64,000 nucleotides of DNA from Rebecca billardiae RCC1528. Taxonomy: Eukaryota; Haptophyta. Shown in pieces: positions 18,289-29,966 of the stretch. The DNA lies in NCBI GenBank assembly GCA_965240325.2, contig OZ251251.1, positions 62,001 through 126,000 on the forward strand, given 5' to 3'. A program made the translations under genes and the position numbers. How positions within the stretch are numbered: the stretch's first letter is position 1; every line of letters starts with the position of its first letter. Under the pieces are notes generated by a model. It did no database searches. It had not been told where the DNA came from and saw only the letters and a program-made list of their open reading frames with translations.

Positions 18289-21200
18289 GCATGCTCTTCG
18301 TCACGCTGGCCGTGAACGCCAACCGGCAGCTGTTCGTCTTGTGCGTGTCGTACATCGTCGACGTGGAGTGCCTGGACTCGTGGTGCGCGCACGTCGGATA
18401 CCTCATGCAGCACCTCGGCGGGGCGGCTGTGTGGGACGACCCCAACGGCGTCACCATCTCGGACGGCCAGAAGGGCCTGCGCGGCGCGTGGAAGCTGCTG
18501 TGCCCGCGCAGGCACCTCTTCCTGTGCACGTTCCACAAGCGCCAGACCTTCATCACTGGCTACGCACACTCGGCGAACGAGGTGCCCACCATCCTGCGCG
18601 TGTTCGACGCGTGCGTGGACGCGTTGACCGAGGAGGTGTGGGAGGCCGCCTGGGTGGAGATGCCAGAGTCGGCCAAGCGCATCCTCGACGTCATCCCCCG
18701 CGAGGAGCTCTTCCCGTGCTTCGCGCCGGTGTCCCTGCGCGGCTACGTGACGTCCGCGCCGGCGGAGTCCTTCATGCACTGGCTGCTGCCGGTGCGCAAG
18801 GCGCAGGGCCCGGTGTGGATGCTGCTCGACCTGCACGACAACCTCTTTCGCCTCTACGCGACGCACCGCAGCGTCGCCGTGCGCCACGCCCTGAAGCCCG
18901 ACGCCGATGATGAGGTGCACGGGTTGCCGCCACGGCACCTGGAATACGTGCGCCAGCAGGTGAGCACGGCGCGCACGCTCTCTCAGGTGGAAGTGCACCG
19001 TGTCCTCGACGGGCCGCACGCAGGTGCCCTGCGCATGCTCAACACCACGGACGGCTCGGCGCCGCGCCACGTGTACCTCGACGAGTTCCGGTGCTGCGCG
19101 TTGCTGCGCCGCAAGCGCCTGCCGTGCATGCACTTCTGCCGCGTGGCGACCTCCGTCGGCCGTGCCATGGGCACGTGCTTGCCCCAGGACCTGCGCTGCG
19201 AGACGTGGTTCGCGCAGGTGGGCCTTCGGGTCGAGCGCGACGCCAACGACACCCGGGTGGACACGCTCGGGCGCGTCGTGGCCATCACCAAGCCCGACGT
19301 CATCACACCGCCCCAGCGCCTGGAGGACGCCATTGCGGCTCTGCTGCTGCCCGCTCTCGCCAAGCGCGCCCTGCTCGAAAAGTACGTGGCCATGCCAGCG
19401 GTGCCCGCGCGCGTGGGCAGGCCCGCGTCCTCGGCGCGACGGCTGGCGTTCTGGGAGGGCCGCGCCGGGGCGCGCCACCCGCGCGCACCGCGCGCGCGCG
19501 CGCCGCGCGTGCAGTTGGGCAAATCCGCGGCGTCGTACGTGCGCCCCTTGAGGGAGCAAGCCCCGGACGGCGACTTCGCCCGGCGCGTGCGCGAAGCGCA
19601 CCGCGACGAGCTCGCGCGTGTGCTCGAGGGGCTGCCGGAGCACCTGTACGGCATCGCGCACACGCACGTGCTCGACGACACTAACGTGCTCGTGCGCGTG
19701 GCCGGCCCGCTCCGCGAGGGTGTGGTTGCGAACCAGCGACGTCGCCACTTTGCCACGTACACGGCCGGCACGACCGCCGCCGCGCAACTGCGCTGCTGCG
19801 CGTGTTTCGACCCCGAGGCCGCGGACCTCAGCGCGGCGTGGCCGGCGGACTCGCCGCCGATCGACCCCCGACTGGCGTGCCAGGGCTGCGCCTGCTTCAT
19901 CCACTCGCCCGCGCAGTGCAAGTATGTGTGGCACCTCGGCGCGCTGGACAGCGGGCTGTACATGTGCACGTGCTGCTACTTCCTGCTCGTCGCGGGGGCG
20001 TGGAAGCGCCTGCGCGAAGCGCGCGCAGCCGCGGCGGGCGAGGCGGCGGCGCCCGACGGGCCGCGCGGCGCGAGGCCGGAGGACGTGCCATACCACCGTA
20101 TGCGCGGACAGCACGGCGGTGGGGCCGCGCGCGGCGACCCCGCGCGCACCGCAGGCGCGCGCGGGGGCCGCGCAGGCGGCCGCGGGGGCCGCGGCGCGGC
20201 GGCGCCCGCGCCCGGGCGCGCGCAGCCGGCGGCCGCCCAGACGCGCGACGGCGCCGCCGCGGCGGGCGCGGGCGCGCGCGGCGGCCCGCGCCGGCACTGC
20301 GCGCGCGCGATCGCCTCGCAGGCACTTGGCGGCACCGGCGTACGCATGGGCTTCGCGACGGCACCGATGCCAAACGCCGCCACGCAGCGGCCGGCCGCAC
20401 CGCCTGAGGGCACGACGGGCCCGCGCAGTGGCGCGGACGCCGGCACGACGCCCGCCGCGCGCGCGCGCGCGCACGCCGCGGAGCCGCTGCCGGCCACGGG
20501 CGACACAGTACCGCTGGCGGCGACTGAGCATCCCTTCCGCCCCCCGTGGCCCGGCGCCCACGCGCCACCGCCACCGGGTGCGCGAGTCCCTCGGGCGCGC
20601 GCGGGCGCGGCAGAGCCACCGGCGGAGGCGGCGGAGTCCGAGTCGGCGTACGCGCGCCTCGCTGACGACAGCGCCGCAGTGCTCGCGGCGTTGCAGCGCA
20701 TACCTGGCATCGGTCGGGGCAGGGCAGCCATGTTCATGTGCAGTCGCGGCCTGTCAGCACCGTGGCCCACGCTCAGCGAGACGGCCGGTGACGCATTCGG
20801 CGCGTCCAGCGCGACGACGGGCAAGGTGCTGGCACAGTTTGCGCGCGCCGCCGCCGCCCCCGCCGAGCTGGCGCGCGCGCACGCGTCGCCCGCCGTGCCC
20901 GCCGAGGGCAGTGGCGGCGCGAGGGGCTCGGGCGGCGCCGCTCCGAACGCGGCCTCCCACGTGTGGGCGCACGCAGGCGCACACGACGTCGCGGCGGCGG
21001 CGGCGGGCCTGGCGGACGTCCTGGCTGGCGGCGGCGGCGCGGGCGCAGGCGCCGCAGGCCAGGCGGGCGCCGCGGCTGGCACCTCCCGCGCGGGCGCGGG
21101 GGCCGCGTCTGCGCCGTGCGCGCCCAAGCGCCCTCGGACTGCGGCCGCCGCCGACGACGCGGGCGGTGCGGCCGCGGATGGGCGCCTGCCGCCGGCTTCG

Positions 21201-23930
21201 CGCCAGGCGGCGGGCGCCCGCGCGTCCACGGCGGGGCCATCGTCGGCGGCGCGGTCGGTGCCGACGCCGGGCCCAACGCGCGCAGGCGCCGACCTGCTGG
21301 GGACGGCGCGTGGCACGTCTGGTGCCGCGGACGACACAGCCGTCGCCACCGCGGACGACGCGGTCGCCCACTTGGCGCGCACTGGTCTGCCGGTGCGCGA
21401 CGCTGGAGCGCGCGCCGCGGGCGATGACCGCCACGCGCCGGTGCGCCTGTTCCACGCCGCCGACGCCGCCGCCGGCGCAGACGACCACGACGCCGAATTC
21501 GCCCGATTACGGCTCTGCTGCGCCCAGGCAGTGCTCGACGACCTCTGGGGCGCGGGCGCCGCACAGCCGTTGCCCGTGCCAGCCGACGGTGACGACGTGC
21601 TGCACGCGGTGCTCGCGCACGCGCACGCGCGGGCGCGTCCGCCCAGCACGCTTGAGGCCCTGTGGTGGGCGTGCTGCGCGCGGCGCCTGCGCGCGGCGGC
21701 CGCGTCGTGGCTGGCCGCGCACGCGCATGCCACGCCCACCGAGCACTCCGTCGGCTGGGGTGGCGCGCTGGGCCCGGCCGAGTCGGCAGAGGACCTGCGA
21801 GCGCAGGCGCGCTTCATCGGCTTGTGCGGCGCTGACGTGCGCGCACTTCCCCCGGAGAGCGCAGGTGGCGACGAAGCTGGGCAGGCGCGTTTGCGGGCTC
21901 TGCGCATGGTGGCCCCCGACGACTCGTCGTCGTGGCACACCCCCGGCCAGGGCGTGCGCGATCTGGACGACGCAGTGACGCTGGCAGTGCGAGCGGCGGA
22001 GTACACGTGCGACGGGTACGTCAGCAGCCCGGGCAACACGTGCGATGGCCCTGAGTGGTACGCGGCAGTCGCTCGCGCCGCCGGCGTGCACCTCCTCGTC
22101 TTCGACATGGCCTACGCACGCCGAGCTCGCGACGTGCACGGCGTCGCCATGCGTGAGCACGTGCGGTGGTATCCTCCGACGGCAGTGCGCGTGCCGCCGG
22201 CGCCGGCGGCGCCACGCGCTCGCGGGGGCGCCGGCGCGAAGCGCCGGCGCGCCGACACGCCCGACGCAGGCGCCGCGCACGCGGACGCACGTCCGCTGTG
22301 CGAAGCGCGCCTGAGCCTGGGACGCGAGACGCACGCACGCGTCCTGCGCACGCTCGACGTCGGGGCGATGGGCACCGGCTGGGTGGCCATCGTGCGCAAC
22401 GTGTGTCCTCGCCGGCAGTTCTACGCAGTGGTTGCGCCGCAGGCCACCCCGCGCGCGCACGGGGTGTTGCCGGCGTCGCGCTGGAGTGCGTTCCAGCCGG
22501 CTGCGGACGCGCACGTGAGGCTGGCGTCCAGGCGGCGCGGGTGCGAGGTGGATGCGCTGGACCCGAGCGCGTTCGGCACCGAGGTGGTCCCTCTCGACGG
22601 CTCCGACGGGGCATGGCGGTGCGACGTGGGCTTGGGGCTGCGCCTGGCCTTGGGCGAGACCGCCGCTGACGTGACGGCGGAGCGATGCCGCGCTGACGTG
22701 ACGGCGGGTGATGCCGCGCCACGCGGCGCAGCCGCGCCGCGCGCCGCGGCGGCGACGGACGCCACCGTGGACGCGGGTGCGGCGGCGCCGGCGCCCGCCG
22801 GGCACGGGGCTGCGCCGGCTGCGGTGGCTCCGGCGGCCGCCGCACACGTGCACGCGCCGGTGGACGACGCCGCGGTCCTGCTCGAGCGCCTGGGCTTCCC
22901 CGTGCTGCCCCTGCCGCCGGCGTTGCCGCCCGAGGCGCGGGCTGGTGCACAGACCGGAGCACCCGGCGGCGTGGATGGCGACGGCAACGTCGCCGCGGCC
23001 ATCCGCGAGCTCTTCGGCGGCGGCACGAGCGTGCAGGACGTTCCCGGCGATGGCGACTGCTACTTTCACGCGTGGCTCGCGCACGACACGCGTGGCGTGC
23101 GGGCCGACCTGCCCGCCGCCAACGCGCGCGCGCAGACGCTGCGCGACGGCGTGTGCTCGTACATCGCGTCGTGGGAGGACGAGCACGGACCGGGCGAGAC
23201 GCTCGGCACGGCGTCGGCCACGGCGTCGGCGGCAAGCGCGCTCGGCATGCTTGGCGTCAAGCCAGCATCCATCCCCCGGGCCCGCACCGGCCAAGGACTC
23301 GAAGTGCAGGACGAGGACTGGCAGGAGGTGCTGCCACTGCCACTGCGACATACTGGAGGCGTGCGGACGCTGGGAGCAGCGGCGCGCGCGTACGCGCGCG
23401 GCGCCCGGTACACGGGCGACGGCGCTGGCGCGCATGCGGCGCGCGCTGGTGCGTGGTCGGCGTGGGGCTCGCACGTCGCGACGGCGCGCGCCACGGGCCT
23501 GCCGCTGGTGGTCCTTGAGCTGCGCGGCGGGGCTACGCCGGAGGAGGCGGCGTGGCGCGCGTTCACCGACAACGTCTGGTTCTACCCCGTGCAGACGCGG
23601 CCGGGCCTTCGCTGGCGGCGGACTGACGACGGCGGGCGCAAGGGCAGCGTCGCAGTGAGCACGCATGCGCACCTGCGCCTGCGTGACGAGCGCACGCGGC
23701 GCGCCTTGCAGCGTCTGGACGTCACGCAGTTGGGCACGACGTGGATGGCCGTGGTGTACGACGGCCGTTGCCACTTCGGCGCGGTGGTGTCGGCGACGGC
23801 GCCCCTGGAGGCGCGTTCGGCGCGCGACAACAACGAGGGGCGTCTGGCGCACTTCATGCGAGCTACATCACCCTTGCAGGGGTACGTTGAGTGCGCACCA
23901 CGCCGCCTGAGCACGCCAGGTGCCAGCTAA
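18289..23930 (+). CDS. Transposase-gene exon 2: MULE DDE core, SWIM finger, Cys-rich and HhH motifs, tandem OTU domains
   Basis: After MLFVTLAVNANRQLF the sequence has ISDGQKGLRGAW (second DDE Asp codon at 18462) and LCTFHKRQT, typical of MULE transposases. A SWIM finger follows near 19092-19136 (CCALLRRKRLPCMHFC), a Cys-rich PHD/RING-like cluster at about 19790-19980, and a helix-hairpin-helix IPGIGRG near 20700. Two OTU-like modules end the protein. The second has GDGDCYFHA (Cys codon 23058) and a CHFGAVV His (codon 23772). The first has ADGDDVLHA and RQFYAVV, so both catalytic positions are replaced (Asp at 21594, Gln at 22416). Exons 1 and 2 together encode about 3592 residues. Protease partners are known in some MULE lineages; this exact combination is not one I recognise. 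Confidence 0.82.
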
Positions 23931-26900
23931 CAGAACGACAGGCGCCGACTCACGGCACCGGCCGGCCGGCCTGCGTCCGAGCTGACGACGACATAGCACG
24001 GGCCGGCACAGTGTGGGCCCCCGGCGGCGTGTATCAGTGTTGTCGCGCGTGGCGCTGCTTGCATCCCGCTAAGACCTGCGCTAAGACCTTCTCGGCGGGC
24101 CCCGCCGTAGGCCCTTGTGGCGCCGTCACTGCGAGTGGCGCAGAGGCGCTGGCCGGGGGGGTGCCTGTGGCAGTGTGCTCGGAGAACCGGGCTCAGGCCA
24201 CGGCGATTCCGACGAGCCACTCCGCCGGCACCCCGGGTGCCGAGCTCGTGGCCAGATGCTGCCAGCGGTGGCGGCCACCCGCGTGGCCGCCCCGGGTGGC
24301 GCGCAGCCTGTGCACGCCACCGCGACGCGCGCGCGCGCACGGGGGCGGTCGGGCGCGACTGAGCCAGGGCTGCGCGTACACGCCGCTCGGCGTGCGCACG
24401 GCTGGCGCCGCCCGATGTGGTGTGTGCGCGCACCTGTGGGCGGCGCGTGGGCACGTCAGGACGCGCCCTTGTGGGTCGGCGTCTACTGCGCGGCCGGCGG
24501 GGGCTGGCCCGCGGGGGCTTCGTCGGCCTGCGCGGCCGGCGCACGGAGCGACAGTGCAGCGGCCTGGCGGGCACACGCGAGTCAGGGGGCGGCACTCGGC
24601 GCCGCGCGCGCTGGCCGAATGCGACCGGCGGCGGCGCGCCACGCCGTGCCGTGGGTGCGCGCGACGTGGGCGCAGCGGACGCAGCGCTCACCGACGGGCC
24701 CGCAGCCGGGGCGTGCGCGCCGTGCGGTGCTTCGCCTGTTGGCAGCTGGACGCACGCCGCGTGCGCCGACGCGTGCGGGCCGGGCTGTGCGCCACCTGCG
24801 CTGCGGTCCATCATGAACTGCGTCAACGCCTGCATAGACGCCACCATCGCGCTCGCGATCTCGTCACGTTTCATTGCGGCCGCGCGATCCTCGTCGCGTC
24901 GGCGCGCCGCCTCCGCGCGCTCCTGCTGGCGCCAGGCCTCGTCCGCCGCGCGCTCCTGCCGGCGCCGCTCGTCGTCCGCCGCGCGCCAGGCCTCGTAGTC
25001 CTTCTGGCGCTTGGCGTCGTTCGCAGCGAGTTGTCCGATCGCTTGTGCCATTGCGTTGGGGATGCCGTGCACCATCTCAGCGAGCTGGGCGTGGGCCGCA
25101 GCGAGCTCGGTGCACATGCGCGTCGCCTGTTCGGGTGGCCCGGGTGCGCGCGCGACGGCGGATGGCCGTGTGACGGCGACGCGGCCCGGGTCGCCGACCG
25201 GCCGGCGCGCCACCACACGCCCACCGGCGGCGCCGCCCGCGCCGCCCGCGTCGGCGCCGCGTTCGTTCAGGCGACGCTTGCGCGCTGGCGCCGCCTGTAC
25301 GTGCCGCGCCAGCGAGGGCGCGCGCCTGTGGAGCGCGGCGGCGTACATCTTCGGCGCGTCCACGCCGCTGCTTTTGCCGGTGACTGGGTCCGCCGGGTGC
25401 GTCCAGAGCCGATCCTGGCAGAACGGGACGATGTCAGCCCACACGCTGATGCACAAGGGGCGAAAGTCCACAATCGCACCCAGGGGCGGCGCGGCAGGTG
25501 GCGTCCCGGCAGGCGGCGGGCGCGCCAGGGCGGCTGCCTTCACGGGGTCGCGCATGTGCGGGACGAAGAACAGCGTGCCGAAGTTGCCGGCGTCGGCGTC
25601 GTCGCCGGCCGCCGCGCGGCTGTGCGTTGACAGCGCCTCCGTCGACTTCCACGAGCGCGTCTTCGAAGGCACGTAGGTGAACTCGAGCACCTCGTCCCGG
25701 TGGAGTGCCCGCGAGCTCGTGTCGGCGTTGAGCACGCGGTCGTAAGCACCGGCGTTATCCTCGGAGACGGCGAGGAGCTCGAAGGTGAGCCGCTTCTTCC
25801 GCTCGGGCGCGACGAGCCGTGCGCTGACGATGCGCACCTTGGTGAGGTAGTCCGCCGCCTCGAAGGACGCACCATCGCCCACGCTGACGTCGGCGAGGGC
25901 GTCGTATCGCAGGTGTGCCGCCTTGACGCGCAGCACGAGCGCCGAGGCGCACGCGATGGCCGCCGCGACGCACGTGTGCTTCGAGGCGAGCATCAGCTCT
26001 TGTTCATGGACGGGCAGCTCGCCGACGACGCCTGCGACGCGCACGCGCGTCCCACCGCCCGGCCGGGGGAGAGGCCTGTCAAACGAGCGCTGCGGGCGGC
26101 CGGCGACCATGATCTGGTGGAGCGTGTGCAGCAGGTCCGCCGACGCCGCCGTGCCCCCAATCACGTCGTAGTTCGACTGCACGTACGTGAGCGCCGCCTC
26201 CGCGATGGCCGCGGCGTTCGTCATGAGCCCGGGCGGGTCGCCATCGGGCGCCCAATGGCATGGCCCGATGCCGAGCGCGCTGCACACCGCGGAGGCGCCC
26301 ATGAGCACGTCCGTGGACGTCGGGACCACGTCCCGGCGCGGGCGGGGCGGCAACGCGTCCGTCTCGTCCGGGCTGGGCGGCGAGTCGTGGAGCGCGGGGG
26401 CGGCGTGCTGGACGGGGGGCGCAATGGCCCGCGGCGGCGCTGACTGCAGCTCGCACGCAGCAACCTCACGCCGGCTGACGGCGGCGGCGAAGGCGTCGAC
26501 CGTGAGGTCCGTGCACGTCGCAGCCGTCATCGCGCCCGCCGCACCACTGGGCGGCCGCGTGGCGAAGGTGAGGAGGCGCCAGCCCTTCTCGAAGCGGATG
26601 GCGTACGCGTGCGCGCCGACGACGGGCTCCGACTCGTCGGTGTCGTCGGTGTCCACGGACCGGTAGTCCACCACGGCCACGGCGGCGTGCAGCAAAGGCG
26701 ACGTCCCCTGCTCAGCGGGCGCCCGCAGCGGCGTGGGCACAAGCGCGCACCAGGAGGGCGCCTGTGCAACCACGGCGGGGAGGCCGAACACCGCCTGTCC
26801 CGAGCGCCGCATCGAGGGCAACGCAAGCGCCCGGTGAACCCAGGGCGCGTCGCCGCCTGCGACGCCATCGTCGTCGGCCTCAGCGTCCGCTAAGGCGACT

Positions 26901-29614
26901 CGCACGTCCGCGTCGAGGACGTAGGGCAACGGGCCGTGCACACCGAAGTGCTCGCCTGCTGCGCGCAGGGCGAGCTCAGAGACAGAGCCGCCGACGCTCG
27001 CGGCGGCGCCGGCGTAGAACTCGCGCACCGCATCGTCCACCTCGCTGCGCGTGTACAAGGCGCCCGAGGCGCACAGCTCGCGCACAGCGTCGGCATCCGT
27101 GAGCACGCCGAAGTGCTTGTTGTTCGTGGCATCGCACACCACGTTCACCACGCGGACCGTGCCGCCGCCGCCGCCGAGATGCCGTGACGCGAACGCGCGG
27201 TTGAACCTGAGGATGGCCGGCACCAATCGGCCGTTGTTCGGTTGCGGCCCGTGCTTCGTCGTCCGCGCGTCCGCATCCGCCACCGCGCTGGGGCGCACCA
27301 GCACGTGCGCGTGCGCCTGCGCCGGCGCGGCGGGCGTGTCTCCGCCGAACCTCCGGCGTTTCCCGTAGATGCCGCTGAAGAAATGATCCACGTGCTGCAA
27401 GACATCGCTCATCGCGAACAGCTCGCGTGAGCCGCCGTCGCCGCTGCCGTAGACGCCGCCGCCGTCGTCAGCGTGGCCGCCACCGCCGGGTTGCGCGGCG
27501 GCGGGCGCCTGCTGTGGTGCATGGGAGTGCGACCCCGCTGCGCCAGCCGCCGCTCCACCCATCGACGCCGTCGCCGCCCGTGCCACCTCGCCCGAGGCAG
27601 CACCACCGGAGTCATCTGAGTTGACGCCCGCGGGGCCGTCGGCGGCCGCAGCCGGCGCCGGCGGCGCCGGCGCCGCCGCGGTGACGCCGGTGGCAGCCGC
27701 CCGCGCCTCGGCGGGTGCGCGTGGCGGCTCGGCGCGTTCGGCGCGCGTCGCGGTCGACGCCGTCGCCGCCCGTGCCACCTCGCCCGAGGCAGCACCACCG
27801 GCGTCATCTGAGTTGACGCCCGCGGGGCCGTCGGCGGCCGCAGCCGGCGCCGGCGGCGCCGGCGCCGCCGCGGTGACGCCGGTGGCAGCCGCCGGCGCCT
27901 CGGCGGGTGCGCGTGGCGGCTCGGCGCGTTCGGCGCGCGTCGCGGGGCCGCCGGCGGCCGCAGGCGGCGGCGCCGGCGCCGCCGCGGTGACGCCGGTGGC
28001 ACCCGCCAGCGTTTCGACGGGTGCGCGTGGCGGCTCGGCGCGTTCGTCGCTTGTCGCGGGGCCGCCGGCGGCCGAAGGCGGCGCCGCCGGCGCCGCCGTG
28101 ACGCCGGCGACCGCCGTCGGCGCCGGCGGCGGCGCCGGCGCCGGCGCCAGCGTTGCGACGGGTGCGCGTGGCGGCTCGGCGCGTTCGTCGCTTGTCGCGG
28201 GGCCGCCGGCGGCCGCAGGCGGCGCCGCCGGCGCCGCCGTGACGCCTGCGACCGCCGTCGGCGCCGACGGCGGCGCCGGCGCCGAGGTGACGCCGGGCAG
28301 CGCTTCGGCGGGTGGCGCAAGTGGCGGCTGGCGGCGCATGGCCCGCGTCCGCACGCCGCCGCGCCCGTTGTGGTGAGCCGCCCCCTGCGCGCCGCGCTGC
28401 CCCGCAGCCTCCTGCTGGATGCCCTGGGCGGCGTAGCTGCCGCCGCCCACGCGCGTGCTGCCGTGGCGGGCCGGCCGGCCGTCGGCGCCCTGCTCGGCGC
28501 CCTGCTCGGCGCCCGGCTGGGCGCCCTGCTCGGCGCCCTGCTCGGCGCCCGGCTCGGTGCCCTGCTCGGCGGCCTGCTTGCCATGCCCGGCGCCCGGCTG
28601 GGCGCCCTGCTCGGCGCCCTGCTCGGCGCCCTGCTCGGCGCCCTGCTTGCCCTGCTCGGCGCCCGGCCCGGCGCCCGGCCCGGCGCCCTGCCCGGCGCCC
28701 GGCTGGGCGCCCTGCTCGGCGCCCTGCTCGGCGCCCGGCTCGGCGCCCTGCTCGGCGGCCTGCTTGCCCTGCTCGGCGCCCGGCTCGGCGCCCGGCCCGG
28801 CGCCCGGCTGGGCGCCCTGCTTGCCCTGCTCGGCGCCCTGCTCGGCGCCCGGCTCGGCGCCCTGCTCGGCGGCCTGCTTGCCCTGCCCGGCGCCCTGCCC
28901 GGCGCCCGGCTGGGCGCCCTGCTCGGCGCCCTGCTCGGCGCCCGGCTCGGCGCCCTGCTCGGCGGCCTGCTTGCCCTGCTCGGCGCCCGGCTCGGCGCCG
29001 AGCAGGGCGCCGAGCAGGGCGCCCTGCTCGGCGCCCTGCTCGGCGCCCTGCCCCTGCTCGGCGCACTGCTCGCCGGCGGGCGGCGCACGCACGTGCGCCG
29101 CTGGCACCCTCTTCAACGAGCCTGCGCCCTCGACTGTTCCATCCGCGGACGCACCGACGGTGTCGCCAGGGACCGCAGCCCACGCATGAGCAGACACTCC
29201 CTCGGCAGCCCGGAGGACGTACGTCTGCACTCGCCCGTGTGCGCCGACCCCAAGCGCCGCGACCACAGCACGGACTGCCGGTGCACCCTGCTCGTACACC
29301 ACGTCCACAGCAGCCCCGTTCGCGAAGCTCGTCGCAGTCGGAGTCGTCCCCGCAGGCGGTGGCGGCCTGCGCGCGGCACGCGGGCACGACGCCGCGCAAC
29401 GACGCAGAACGCACGGCGTGACGACATGCGCGAGCGCACGCCGCGCGCGCGAACGAAGACACACGCGCGCGCGATGCGCCGCGCGCGACCACGCGGCGCG
29501 CGCACGACGCCCGCGCGCGTGGCAGGCGTACCCCCTTAACGTCGTGCGAGGCATCGATCGTCCCTCGTGGCGAGCTCGGGAGCAAGTTTTGCGGCGCGCC
29601 CCCCGGCGTCGCAT
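23927..29614 (-). CDS. Second transposon gene, unrecognised 1895-residue protein
   Basis: The ATG at 29614 lies inside the right TIR, opening with [18 protein letters not shown], and the frame stays open for 5.7 kb. In order it shows a basic leader and a short conserved-looking region (residues of about 95-175). An acidic [11 protein letters not shown] repeat follows (about 180-378), then Pro/Ala repeats (about 438-685). A globular core of ordinary composition spans about 735-1450. A Lys/Arg/Glu coiled coil covers about 1498-1601 and an Arg-rich tail follows. The globular core and coiled coil are the parts most likely to be real protein; the tail could be removed by splicing. Its place matches mudrB, which is also of unknown biochemical function. 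Its stop codon (23929-23927) overlaps that of the plus-strand gene. Confidence 0.65.
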   Translation of the reverse strand: MRRRGARRKTCSRARHEGRSMPRTTLRGYACHARGRRARAAWSRAAHRARVCLRSRARRALAHVVTPCVLRRCAASCPRAARRPPPPAGTTPTATSFANGAAVDVVYEQGAPAVRAVVAALGVGAHGRVQTYVLRAAEGVSAHAWAAVPGDTVGASADGTVEGAGSLKRVPAAHVRAPPAGEQCAEQGQGAEQGAEQGALLGALLGAEPGAEQGKQAAEQGAEPGAEQGAEQGAQPGAGQGAGQGKQAAEQGAEPGAEQGAEQGKQGAQPGAGPGAEPGAEQGKQAAEQGAEPGAEQGAEQGAQPGAGQGAGPGAGPGAEQGKQGAEQGAEQGAEQGAQPGAGHGKQAAEQGTEPGAEQGAEQGAQPGAEQGAEQGADGRPARHGSTRVGGGSYAAQGIQQEAAGQRGAQGAAHHNGRGGVRTRAMRRQPPLAPPAEALPGVTSAPAPPSAPTAVAGVTAAPAAPPAAAGGPATSDERAEPPRAPVATLAPAPAPPPAPTAVAGVTAAPAAPPSAAGGPATSDERAEPPRAPVETLAGATGVTAAAPAPPPAAAGGPATRAERAEPPRAPAEAPAAATGVTAAAPAPPAPAAAADGPAGVNSDDAGGAASGEVARAATASTATRAERAEPPRAPAEARAAATGVTAAAPAPPAPAAAADGPAGVNSDDSGGAASGEVARAATASMGGAAAGAAGSHSHAPQQAPAAAQPGGGGHADDGGGVYGSGDGGSRELFAMSDVLQHVDHFFSGIYGKRRRFGGDTPAAPAQAHAHVLVRPSAVADADARTTKHGPQPNNGRLVPAILRFNRAFASRHLGGGGGTVRVVNVVCDATNNKHFGVLTDADAVRELCASGALYTRSEVDDAVREFYAGAAASVGGSVSELALRAAGEHFGVHGPLPYVLDADVRVALADAEADDDGVAGGDAPWVHRALALPSMRRSGQAVFGLPAVVAQAPSWCALVPTPLRAPAEQGTSPLLHAAVAVVDYRSVDTDDTDESEPVVGAHAYAIRFEKGWRLLTFATRPPSGAAGAMTAATCTDLTVDAFAAAVSRREVAACELQSAPPRAIAPPVQHAAPALHDSPPSPDETDALPPRPRRDVVPTSTDVLMGASAVCSALGIGPCHWAPDGDPPGLMTNAAAIAEAALTYVQSNYDVIGGTAASADLLHTLHQIMVAGRPQRSFDRPLPRPGGGTRVRVAGVVGELPVHEQELMLASKHTCVAAAIACASALVLRVKAAHLRYDALADVSVGDGASFEAADYLTKVRIVSARLVAPERKKRLTFELLAVSEDNAGAYDRVLNADTSSRALHRDEVLEFTYVPSKTRSWKSTEALSTHSRAAAGDDADAGNFGTLFFVPHMRDPVKAAALARPPPAGTPPAAPPLGAIVDFRPLCISVWADIVPFCQDRLWTHPADPVTGKSSGVDAPKMYAAALHRRAPSLARHVQAAPARKRRLNERGADAGGAGGAAGGRVVARRPVGDPGRVAVTRPSAVARAPGPPEQATRMCTELAAAHAQLAEMVHGIPNAMAQAIGQLAANDAKRQKDYEAWRAADDERRRQERAADEAWRQQERAEAARRRDEDRAAAMKRDEIASAMVASMQALTQFMMDRSAGGAQPGPHASAHAACVQLPTGEAPHGAHAPAAGPSVSAASAAPTSRAPTARRGAPPPVAFGQRARRRVPPPDSRVPARPLHCRSVRRPRRPTKPPRASPRRPRSRRRPTRARPDVPTRRPQVRAHTTSGGASRAHAERRVRAALAQSRPTAPVRARASRWRAQAARHPGRPRGWPPPLAASGHELGTRGAGGVARRNRRGLSPVLRAHCHRHPPGQRLCATRSDGATRAYGGARREGLSAGLSGMQAAPRATTLIHAAGGPHCAGPCYVVVSSDAGRPAGAVSRRLSFC
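27560..28300. repeat. In-frame Ala/Pro coding repeats in the second transposon gene
   Basis: Four to five related units of about 130-180 bp encode [25 protein letters not shown] and similar strings. Two units near 27590-27760 and 27770-27945 are almost identical, including a [12 protein letters not shown] segment. Reading frame is kept throughout, so the array expanded in multiples of three. Confidence 0.75.
28480..29090. repeat. GCCCTGCTCGGC minisatellite encoding an acidic Glu-Gln-Gly repeat
   Basis: Twelve-base units GGCGCCCTGCTC and GGCGCCCGGCTC (AEQG and AEPG on the minus strand) form about 50 tandem copies with occasional GGCCTGCTTGCC variants (GKQA). An inverted segment at 28994-29047 makes a perfect palindrome within it. 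Confidence 0.85.
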
Positions 29615-29957
29615 TTCTCTAACTAATTGACGAGCAACGTTCCGGCGGCGGTCCGGGCGGGAGGAGTCGACGGCGTCGTTTCGTCGCGGGTGGGCGTCAG
29701 GCTGCGCGCAATACGAAAGTACCCACCCCCGCTCATTAGGGTACTCCGCCCGAATACAAGGCGGGCGTTCGCGCCGGTTCGCCGCGAGCGGTATCTTCCG
29801 CGTTGCGGGCGAGCGGCGCCATTTGCTCGCTCCCGAAGCTTCTGGCCGTCGGAAAACTGGCGGGGGTGCCAGTCCGGAAATCGCCGTGCTGAGATGCGGA
29901 GGTTTGTCGGAGTTCTGGTTGCTCGGTCGGTCCTCGTCGGACTTCCGGGGTTTTCCC
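29470..29957. repeat. Right terminal inverted repeat
   Basis: This is the inverse of 12217-12695. Differences from the left copy include AAAACC for ATCCTCC near the tip, TACCCACC for GCCCACC near 29730, and a divergent patch at about 29552-29568. It contains the start codon of the minus-strand gene at 29614, so translation begins inside the TIR. Confidence 0.88.
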
Positions 29958-29966
29958 TACAGTTTA
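29958..29966. repeat. Right target-site duplication of the Mutator-like element
   Basis: TACAGTTTA, identical to 12208-12216. The spacer continues with CTAAGAATAAGAG. Removing the element and one duplication restores a continuous spacer between array copies 4 and 5. Confidence 0.9.

Larger units (their letters stand above)
12217..29957. mobile_element. Giant Mutator-like transposon (17.7 kb, MuDR-like layout)
   Basis: The element begins GGGAATCCTCCGGAAGTCC and ends with the inverse of GGGAAAACCCCGGAAGTCC. It is flanked by a perfect 9-bp duplication and carries TIRs of about 480 bp. Two genes face each other. The plus-strand gene (13024-23930) includes a MULE-type transposase core with a SWIM finger, and the minus-strand gene (29614-23927) is unrecognised. 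Convergent genes read inward from long TIRs match maize MuDR (mudrA and mudrB), which is about 5 kb. Long intact frames and close TIR similarity suggest a recent, possibly still autonomous copy. It landed in the spacer between array copies 4 and 5, close to the 5' end of copy 4. Confidence 0.92.
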
